A stretch of 64,000 bases of DNA, from contig NZ_CP046803.1 of assembly GCF_009763805.1 (NCBI RefSeq), positions 558,001-622,000 of the forward strand. The letters are read 5' to 3'. Position numbers and translations under genes: made by a program. A model generated the notes under the pieces. The model saw only the letters and a program-made list of their open reading frames with translations, had not been told where the DNA came from and ran no database searches. The DNA comes from Vibrio cidicii. Its GTDB lineage: Bacteria; Pseudomonadota; Gammaproteobacteria; Enterobacterales; Vibrionaceae. Shown here piece after piece: positions 56,794 to 64,000 of the stretch (position 1 is its first letter; every line of letters begins with the position of its first letter).

Positions 56794-59361
56794 TTAGCAA
56801 AAATGCTGCTTAAAGTGCACAAAAGCACGGTATAAGGCCTCTTCTTTAATCGGCTTCACCAATACGTAGTTCGCGCCCGCGGATAAGAAAGCGCGCTTGG
56901 TCTCATCTTGAGTGTCCGCGGTACACGCATAAACAGGGGTCGCCAACTTGAGGTCTTCCCGGATCAGTTTGGTGGCGGTGATGCCTCCCATCTTCGGCAA
57001 CTGATTGTCCATGATAACCAGATCAAATGTTTCGATTGCTAACTTGTCCAACGCCAATGTACCGTCTTGTACCCACTCCACTTGCATGCGATATTTTTGG
57101 CAGAATGCTTTCAATATGAATGCATTAGTGTGGTTATCTTCCACGAGCAGCACTTTAAGCGACTGTGTAAATAACTTTTCTGGTTTAACGGCAACACCGC
57201 TGTTTGCTTCAACAGGCGCACTTTCACTGGTCGGTACAAGGACACAAAACTCCGAGCCTTGCCCAAGCTCACTTTTCACCCAGATCTCCCCACCAAGCAT
57301 CTCTACCAGATTCTTCACTATGGTTAAGCCAAGACCACTTCCATCGTATTCTCGCGTCGTAATGGACTCTGCCTGCACAAAGGGCTCAAAAATACTCTCC
57401 AATTTGTCTTGAGCGATACCAATGCCCGTGTCCGCAATGCGGATCTCCAGGTTCTGTTCTGTTGACTCGCTCGACGTCAAAGAGAAAGTCACATCAATGC
57501 GCCCGTGAGTAGTGAATTTCACCGCGTTGTTGAGCAGATTGAACAAAATCTGATTGAGACGAACTTGATCCGTGCAGAGCTGATACGCCTGTGGCAAATC
57601 GCTCTGGATAGAGAGCACCACGCCTTTGTCACGGCAAATTGGCCGATAGATGTTCTCCACGGTATACATGGTATCGGCGAAACTGAACTGACGTTTCTTG
57701 ATGTTGAACTTACCTTGTTCGATCTTGGAGAAGTCAAGGATATCATTGAGTACCGCCAGCAGATGTTCGCCACTGTGACACAAAACATCTACCTGTTTAA
57801 GATTCTCCTCGCCTTGCACCGAGCGTTTGAGCAGTTGTGCAATGCCGAGGATGCCGTTGAGCGGAGTGCGTATTTCATGACTCATTTTCGCTAAGAAATC
57901 CGCGCGAGTCTTGGCTGATTGTTCAGCTTCACGGCGAGCATGTTGGCTTTGTCTTTCCGCTTCGATCAAGGTAGTGATGTCTTGTCCCTGAACGATAATG
58001 CCACTGATACCGTGATCCACCATGATCGGTGACAGGTTCCAACGGAATATTTTGTCGCCAATCGGTACGTTAACGCCCGTTAAAGTGGCCCCTTGGCTCG
58101 CCATAGAGACATGCGGTAGTAGAAGCTGTTTAAACGGGTGAAACACCGGACGCATCATTTCCGGTTGATCAAAGCTATCAACCACCAATTCTTTGCGCGC
58201 GGCGGGATTCATCTTAATCAGCAGACCATTTTCCGACCACACCATCATAGGAGAAAGCGCAAAATTGAATAGATCCTGAAAAGAGCGGCGCTGCGATTCA
58301 AGCTGCTCAAAAGTATCTTCTAATGTGTGACCAATGTGGTCGAACTCAACGATGTCTGAACCCAAAAATCGCTGAAAGCGCTCACCCGCAGCGCCAAAGC
58401 GGCTGTAGTTCATCAAGGTACTCAAGGCGTTTGCAACACGGTTTTGGATCCACACTCGGATCATCATTGAAAGCATGAGCATCAGTAAAATTGAGACAAT
58501 AATGCCCAGATAATGCTGCCGTTGCAAAGAAGCCACATGGCTATTGTCTTGCACTGCCAAGATGGATAACGGTGTATCGGACGAATTGATACGAATAGCA
58601 GTTTGGCTGACCAGTTTATCGTGCATCACGGCATTATCCGCCGCATCTTTAAGTTCAATAACGGTATCCACGTCGTAAGTCTCGTTACCATTCATTGAAT
58701 GCGCGATGGGGTTCTGTTCCGCCAATAAAAGAATGCTGTCACTGTTGCTGCCACTCTCTAGCATCTCGACCAGCGGGAAGTTGTTGTCCAGCACCATAGT
58801 GACATAAAACTGCCCGCGCACTTCGCCGCTGTTTGGATCAATCACTGGCGAGCGCCTGACCAACAAGTGTCTTGGCCCCATCAGAGTGAGCATGGAGAGA
58901 TAGTGCCAGTTGTTATTGAATGCAACTCGGCGAGCAATCTTCGATAATATGACTTCATTGACGCCATAGAAATGACCATTGCCATCATCCCAAATCACAC
59001 CGGAGGCATCGGTGAGAAAGCGAAACTCTGGCGTGTGGGATGGATCCGCTTGATCAATGCTAAGGAAAAAGAAATCGAGATTTTCACTATTTTTTTGCGC
59101 AAAAAAGTCAAATATCGCGCTACTTTTCGCGCTGTTATCATGGTGGATCTGCAGCGCAACCAAGTGGTTTTCAAACAGGTTTCTCACCAGTGCTGAAGTC
59201 TGTTGCTTGGTACGCAGCACTTCCTGATTGATGATTTTATTGCTGAAATAATAACTCTGGATAAAAATCCCGACGGTAATCACCCCCAGTACCAGTAAAA
59301 AGATACGGGTGATTACGGTGGCCAGAGATTGGCGTTTGATTGAAGCTGCGTCGTCTATCAT
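56794..59361 (-). CDS. luxQ: Hybrid sensor kinase LuxQ (AI-2 quorum sensing)
   Basis: An 855-residue hybrid kinase. The N-terminus has a TM helix, a periplasmic sensor of about 240 residues that docks LuxP, and a second TM. PAS, HisKA ([20 protein letters not shown], His near 490), HATPase ([35 protein letters not shown]) and a receiver domain ([14 protein letters not shown], Asp near 785) follow. LuxQ phosphorylates LuxU/LuxO when AI-2 is low and dephosphorylates them when high. It lies three bases after luxP, which confirms the identity. Confidence 0.95.
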   Translation of the reverse strand: MIDDAASIKRQSLATVITRIFLLVLGVITVGIFIQSYYFSNKIINQEVLRTKQQTSALVRNLFENHLVALQIHHDNSAKSSAIFDFFAQKNSENLDFFFLSIDQADPSHTPEFRFLTDASGVIWDDGNGHFYGVNEVILSKIARRVAFNNNWHYLSMLTLMGPRHLLVRRSPVIDPNSGEVRGQFYVTMVLDNNFPLVEMLESGSNSDSILLLAEQNPIAHSMNGNETYDVDTVIELKDAADNAVMHDKLVSQTAIRINSSDTPLSILAVQDNSHVASLQRQHYLGIIVSILLMLMLSMMIRVWIQNRVANALSTLMNYSRFGAAGERFQRFLGSDIVEFDHIGHTLEDTFEQLESQRRSFQDLFNFALSPMMVWSENGLLIKMNPAARKELVVDSFDQPEMMRPVFHPFKQLLLPHVSMASQGATLTGVNVPIGDKIFRWNLSPIMVDHGISGIIVQGQDITTLIEAERQSQHARREAEQSAKTRADFLAKMSHEIRTPLNGILGIAQLLKRSVQGEENLKQVDVLCHSGEHLLAVLNDILDFSKIEQGKFNIKKRQFSFADTMYTVENIYRPICRDKGVVLSIQSDLPQAYQLCTDQVRLNQILFNLLNNAVKFTTHGRIDVTFSLTSSESTEQNLEIRIADTGIGIAQDKLESIFEPFVQAESITTREYDGSGLGLTIVKNLVEMLGGEIWVKSELGQGSEFCVLVPTSESAPVEANSGVAVKPEKLFTQSLKVLLVEDNHTNAFILKAFCQKYRMQVEWVQDGTLALDKLAIETFDLVIMDNQLPKMGGITATKLIREDLKLATPVYACTADTQDETKRAFLSAGANYVLVKPIKEEALYRAFVHFKQHFC

Positions 59362-59364
59362 TCA

Positions 59365-60474
<1,110 letters not shown>

Positions 60475-60592
60475 TTATTCTTGGAGTTTATTATTGGCAT
60501 GACCTAACCAGGTTGTACTGAAAGAGTAACGTGAAATCTGTTAAGACTCCAGTTCAGTGTCGCAATTTGTCTATCCACTTTCGTATTGACTA

Positions 60593-60634
60593 AAAAGCCC
60601 GCAAGCGAGTAAAAATCTACGCTTGAGGGCTTTA
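60593..60634 (-). terminator. Terminator of the TraF-like gene
   Basis: AAAGCCC-G-CAAGCG and CGCTTG-A-GGGCTTT pair with one mismatch around a 13-base loop (60594-60634). It lies about 50 bases after the stop at 60685, with T-rich sequence following on the minus strand. Confidence 0.7.
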
Positions 60635-60684
60635 TTATTTCAAACACAACATAGCGAGAGGAAAGAATCCGTGCTCTTCAGTTT

Positions 60685-61845
60685 TTAGAACGTAAAGGCC
60701 AAATTCCCCGAAACGCCAAACTGGTTTTCGCCCGCGTAGTTGGCTGCCAGATCTAAGCTAACCACATCAAATGGACTGATACCAATACCGAATGTAAACG
60801 CATTTTCTACCGTGTCTTCGAGATCCATTTCATAACCCGCACGCAGTTGCGCCCATCCCCAAGCATTGCCTTCCACCCCAAAACGAACAAACTGCGTTTC
60901 ATCGTTAAGTGACTTAAACCGCTCTTGCTTGGTAAGGTCGAAATCAACTGCTGCCGTCAGTAGCTCACCTGAATAGGCCGCACCAAGGGTGATCTGAGTG
61001 TTCAGCTCATAGGTGTCCTTCTTCAACCCAGTTTTGTCTTTCAAATCGATGGTTTGACTCAATAGATCTTTCACCGCAAAGGCAACACGAAACTCGTCCT
61101 TGTACCAAACCGCACCTAAGTCGAGGTTGAAAGCCGATTCTTCATGTTCACTGTCATCATAATCTTCGACATCAAAATCTTTGACCGACGGCTGAACAAA
61201 ATAGGTGGTCATCTTTTGCAGTTTTGGCGTAACGCCCAGCGAAACACGCTGTTCGGAGAAGGTAAGCTCTTTGGCCAGTGCTAAGCCCAATTCGGTATAA
61301 CCAAATGCCGCCATTTTCACACTGGAGTCGGTATAGCGATCTTCAACATCCGCCGCCGTATTGCCGTTTGAATCGACGATGACTGGCAACGCGACGATCT
61401 CAACGTAACCTCTGGCAAACAAGTTCGTAGAAAGCGCTTTGGTCGGAATGGCTAGCGCCAACCCTAAACTGCTACTAACGGTAAGCGGAGCATTCCCTTG
61501 TAAGTCATCCATATAACGGTTGAGTTGATCAATCTGATCCTGCCCTTTGGCCGAATTCTCATATCGGTCGATGGCATCTTGCAGATCGTCAATGGTTGTC
61601 AAACTGTCATCACTGTCCCGGACATTCACACCAAACGAGGGCAACAGAAGGCCAAAATCATCCTGCTGCTTGAAATCAGCGACGAGGGCCGGATTGTAAA
61701 ACGGTGCGGTCAGATAGTCTGCCGATGCGACTCCGGTATTGCCCATGCCGTTGCCGCGTCCGTCCGCAACGTGGTTAGCCGCGAAGGAAGAAAGTGAAGC
61801 CAGTGCTAAGCCGATACCCACTGCGATTTTATTGTGCTGCTGCAT
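60685..61845 (-). CDS. TraF-like outer-membrane protein
   Basis: A 386-residue protein with a signal peptide (GIGLALASLSSFAANHV) and the start GRGNGMGNTGVASADYLTAP of the conjugal-transfer TraF_2-like family. The rest consists of amphipathic strands and ends SGNLAFTF, the beta-barrel C-terminal signature. Despite the family name there is no conjugation gene nearby. Members are often FadL/porin-like outer-membrane proteins of unknown function. Confidence 0.82.
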   Translation of the reverse strand: MQQHNKIAVGIGLALASLSSFAANHVADGRGNGMGNTGVASADYLTAPFYNPALVADFKQQDDFGLLLPSFGVNVRDSDDSLTTIDDLQDAIDRYENSAKGQDQIDQLNRYMDDLQGNAPLTVSSSLGLALAIPTKALSTNLFARGYVEIVALPVIVDSNGNTAADVEDRYTDSSVKMAAFGYTELGLALAKELTFSEQRVSLGVTPKLQKMTTYFVQPSVKDFDVEDYDDSEHEESAFNLDLGAVWYKDEFRVAFAVKDLLSQTIDLKDKTGLKKDTYELNTQITLGAAYSGELLTAAVDFDLTKQERFKSLNDETQFVRFGVEGNAWGWAQLRAGYEMDLEDTVENAFTFGIGISPFDVVSLDLAANYAGENQFGVSGNLAFTF

Positions 61846-61917
61846 ATGCGCTCAATCCTTGTTGTTATTTATCAAGTCCAATAAAAGCGTATCAGCTTTA
61901 TATTGAAAGTAGTGATG

Positions 61918-62214
61918 TCAACAAGGGAAATTATCGATAGGCAAACATAGATCACCTTTTATTAGGCGCTCTTTGTCTCTTTTGGGTAGCGATTTGATGT
62001 GATGTTCGATTTTCAACGCCGTGCTTTTATCACCAACAGCATAGGACCATTCGAGCACCAATGGTCCTTTACCGCGCAACGCTTTGGCACCTTTACCCAG
62101 TTGATGTTGGCTGAAGCGTCGCTCGAGATTATTGGTAATGCCGCAATACAGGGCATTGAGACGAGTTCGGATCAGATAGACCGACCAATCCGAACCCTCA
62201 GAACATTGATGCAT
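61918..62214 (-). CDS. GIY-YIG domain protein (UPF0213-type)
   Basis: A 98-residue single GIY-YIG domain: [26 protein letters not shown] with the two Tyr-rich strands, the conserved Arg, and [15 protein letters not shown]. It resembles the UPF0213/YhbQ group. Nuclease activity is suggested by the fold but unproven for this type. Its ATG overlaps the yceH stop by one base, so it is coupled to yceH. Confidence 0.87.
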   Translation of the reverse strand: MHQCSEGSDWSVYLIRTRLNALYCGITNNLERRFSQHQLGKGAKALRGKGPLVLEWSYAVGDKSTALKIEHHIKSLPKRDKERLIKGDLCLPIDNFPC

Positions 62215-62874
62215 TACAGGAGCGACTGAACTAAAGCCTTAAGCTCATCAAGCTCTTCCCTGAGGACGCTGACTTGCTCTTCTAGTTCAGCGATACGCTG
62301 ATCGTCGCCAGTGTGACTGGCAACATGAGCAGGCATCGACAAGGCCACTTGGCTAGCATCTACTTCACCACAAAACTGATGCATATAGCGCGATTCCCGT
62401 TTGCCAGGCTCAATCGGCAGTTTTACCACCAACTGGCCACGTTTCTTCACTCGCCAATCTATCCAACACTGTCTCTACTTCTTTAACATCGGCAAAGTTT
62501 GCGAGACGATTGGTCCGGGTACGCAGTTCACCCGGTGTTTGTGCACCGCGCAGAAGCATGCAACAGACAATGCCTTTCTCCTGGGTCGATAGTTTTAAAT
62601 CACCGAACTCGGTATTGCAGAAACGGTGCTGGTATTTACTGACACGGCTGTTAAAGCCACTTTCGTCACTGACCAAACGGCGAGCAATCAATTGATCGAC
62701 CGCATCCAATACGTCAGACTCCGACAAATTCATCACTGGCTCACGGTTGCTTTTTTGATTACAAGCGTTAGTCAGGGCATTTAAGCTCAACGGATATTGG
62801 TCTGGCGTGGTCACTTCTTTTTCAATCAAACATCCAATGACACGTGCTTCAACGGCGGTCAATTCAATCTTCAT
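62214..62874 (-). CDS. yceH: YceH-family protein (DUF480; frameshifted)
   Basis: ATG 62874 ([20 protein letters not shown]) follows AAGGATAAGC. The DUF480 fold continues through [19 protein letters not shown] and [20 protein letters not shown]. The frame breaks at LASEE; dropping one base (TTT at 62442-62444, plus strand) restores [19 protein letters not shown] and a C-terminal coiled coil ([20 protein letters not shown]). The joined product is 219 residues, close to E. coli YceH (about 215). The frameshift is probably a sequencing error. Function is unknown; it has winged-helix features. Confidence 0.92.
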
Positions 62875-62974
62875 GTTGCTTATCCTTATTGTTATTTTGC
62901 GCATACAACCATCTGGCGTATAGGGCTATTTTACGGTGACACCTTAGCACGTTTTTCTTTTTTTACTCAAAATG

Positions 62975-63232
62975 TTAGTGCTCAGGTATCAATGAAATTT
63001 TACGCATTCTTCCCTTTTCATCCACCATCACGATCTTGGTGCGATTTAGCTCAACTTCGACGATTTCTAATCGGACTCTTTCATCAATATAGGCGTACTT
63101 TAACTTCTGACACACATCTTTTGCGTTTTGATCGCTGGATTTCTCGGCATTTTCAAGCGTGGAATTTACGTAGGTCATACGACTTTGTTTAGCTATCGAT
63201 TGATTTGTTGCGCAGATAATATAGCGAACCAT
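62975..63232 (-). CDS. Small hypothetical protein
   Basis: An 85-residue frame; the start is unsure because neither ATG 63232 nor ATG 63178 has a good ribosome binding site. From 63178 it would be 67 residues (MTYVNSTLENAEKSSDQNAK and on), the more natural soluble protein. The later part (ERVRLEIVEVELNRTKIVMVD) suggests beta strands. No family recognised. Confidence 0.55.
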   Translation of the reverse strand: MVRYIICATNQSIAKQSRMTYVNSTLENAEKSSDQNAKDVCQKLKYAYIDERVRLEIVEVELNRTKIVMVDEKGRMRKISLIPEH

Positions 63233-63450
63233 TGGTTAAACACAATTCGCAGGGCAAAATCTGTATTTTTCTTATCCAGACAGGCATTGGCTTGATCTAA
63301 AAGCTGTTATGGCTTTGTATGATGTGCTTTAATCTGTGACGGGACGAATAGCCGAGAAGAGTGACCTCAAGATAGCGCTCAAAGCGATAATAAGAAGGGT
63401 ATCTTGAAGTTATTTTGCTTTTTCACATTCACATTTGAGGTAAGGGACCT

Positions 63451-63768
63451 ATGAATACGGTATTTGAAATTGTCGCGCAGGCACGCCGCAAGAACAAACT
63501 GAAACGTGAACTGTTGGACAATGAGAAAAAAGTTCGCGACAACAGCAAACGGGTTGAACTGCTCGAAAACCTATTGGATTACATTAAACCTAACATGACT
63601 TATGATGAAATTCTGACCATCATCAAGAACATGAAAGCCGACTACGAAGACCGCGTCGACGATCACATCATCAAGAGCGCAGAGATTTCGAAAGCACGCC
63701 GCGACATCAGCCGTCGTATTCGCGAGCTAACAGAAGCAGACAAACAAGCGACTGGTGCCAAGAAATAA
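63451..63768 (+). CDS. DUF496 family protein (YeeX-like)
   Basis: A 105-residue, highly charged helical protein. From memory it aligns with E. coli YeeX over [39 protein letters not shown] and [20 protein letters not shown]. The family is widespread in enteric bacteria and vibrios and of unknown function; a coiled coil is likely. GAGGTAAGGG upstream of ATG 63451 is a good ribosome binding site. Confidence 0.9.
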   Translation: MNTVFEIVAQARRKNKLKRELLDNEKKVRDNSKRVELLENLLDYIKPNMTYDEILTIIKNMKADYEDRVDDHIIKSAEISKARRDISRRIRELTEADKQATGAKK

Positions 63769-63802
63769 GCCACAGTTGAATTTACATTGTATCTGTCAGC
63801 TA

Positions 63803-63828
63803 AACCTCGCTTCGGCGGGGTTTTTTAT
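63803..63828 (+). terminator. Intrinsic terminator of the DUF496 gene
   Basis: AACCTCGC (63803-63810), TTCG loop, GCGGGGTT (63815-63822, one G-T pair), then TTTTATTG. Confidence 0.93.
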
Positions 63829-63936
63829 TGCCTGAACATTGGCGCTTAACCACATAAAAAAACGGGATGAATCTTTTTCCCACAAGTTGTCTGAGTCATG
63901 TAGACTTTGTGCCATGACAGCTCACACATCGAATTT

Positions 63937-64000
63937 ATGACACAAAACACTCCTTCGTTATCACGTCAGCTTTTCGCCATGACGTGGCCAATGCTTTTCG
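63937..64000 (+). CDS. Probable MATE-family efflux transporter, partial (N-terminus only)
   Basis: ATG 63937 opens a frame to the window edge encoding MTQNTPSLSRQLFAMTWPML and one more residue. An SRQLFAMTWPMLF-type start is typical of MATE transporters, but only 21 residues are visible, so the call is tentative. Confidence 0.45.
   Translation, partial: MTQNTPSLSRQLFAMTWPMLF

Overview
The window is almost certainly Vibrio vulnificus, probably its second chromosome. The leader of the adenosine deaminase gene (5183-5251) matches, as I remember it, the well-studied V. vulnificus add adenine riboswitch. Other Vibrio-specific loci are LuxPQ, a second SecDF preceded by the arrest peptide VemP, and a napFDABC / narQP / phaBAPC gene set that I recall from chromosome II of vibrios. 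The DNA is densely coded, with no insertion sequence, prophage, CRISPR array, rRNA or intact tRNA visible.

Layout. 1-5.0 kb: a periplasmic ABC-type binding protein (cut by the window edge), a sensor kinase, a REC/HD-GYP c-di-GMP phosphodiesterase and a small dioxygenase-like protein. 5.2-6.3 kb: riboswitch-controlled add. 6.8-10 kb: a 2-oxoacid dehydrogenase E1alpha/E1beta/E2 operon. 10-13.7 kb: ETF alpha/beta divergent from ETF-quinone oxidoreductase, so acyl-CoA and branched-chain oxidation can feed electrons to quinone. 13.9-20.4 kb: a GATase-like protein, a DUF3147 membrane protein divergent from RcnR, a guanidinium exporter under a guanidine-II riboswitch, a cryptochrome/photolyase, an MFS exporter with a LysR regulator, and DUF2256. 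20.6-25 kb: chemoreceptor, binding protein, SPOUT methyltransferase and a HExxH protein. 25.2-29 kb: an A+T-richer accessory locus (LysR, levanase-like GH32, MalE paralogue). 29.4-35.1 kb: guaC with an unusual leader, an outer-membrane barrel, NnrD/E, and a REC-CheC plus PAS pair. 35.2-42.4 kb: NarQP and the divergent periplasmic nitrate reductase operon. 42.4-44.8 kb: SgrR-family regulator and an outer-membrane barrel. 45-49.2 kb: polyhydroxybutyrate operon phaB-phaA-phaP-phaC. 49.8-53.1 kb: secF2/secD2/vemP. 53.1-64 kb: an SH3-like membrane protein, Lrp/AsnC regulator with EamA exporter, PilZ protein, LuxPQ, TraF-like outer-membrane protein, GIY-YIG protein, YceH, DUF496 and the start of a probable MATE transporter.

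The most striking sequence-level features are RNA-based controls: the adenine riboswitch, the guanidine-II riboswitch, the VemP translation-arrest switch with visible mRNA pairing over the secD2 ribosome binding site, and a guaC leader with two hairpins sharing the same loop that I cannot assign to a known class.

A caution for every reader: eight genes (sensor kinase, E1alpha, a binding protein, an outer-membrane barrel, napF, narQ, secD2, yceH) each carry one frameshift. In all eight, exactly one surplus base in a run of two or three identical bases explains it. This looks like a systematic sequencing error rather than gene decay, and I annotate all eight as genes.
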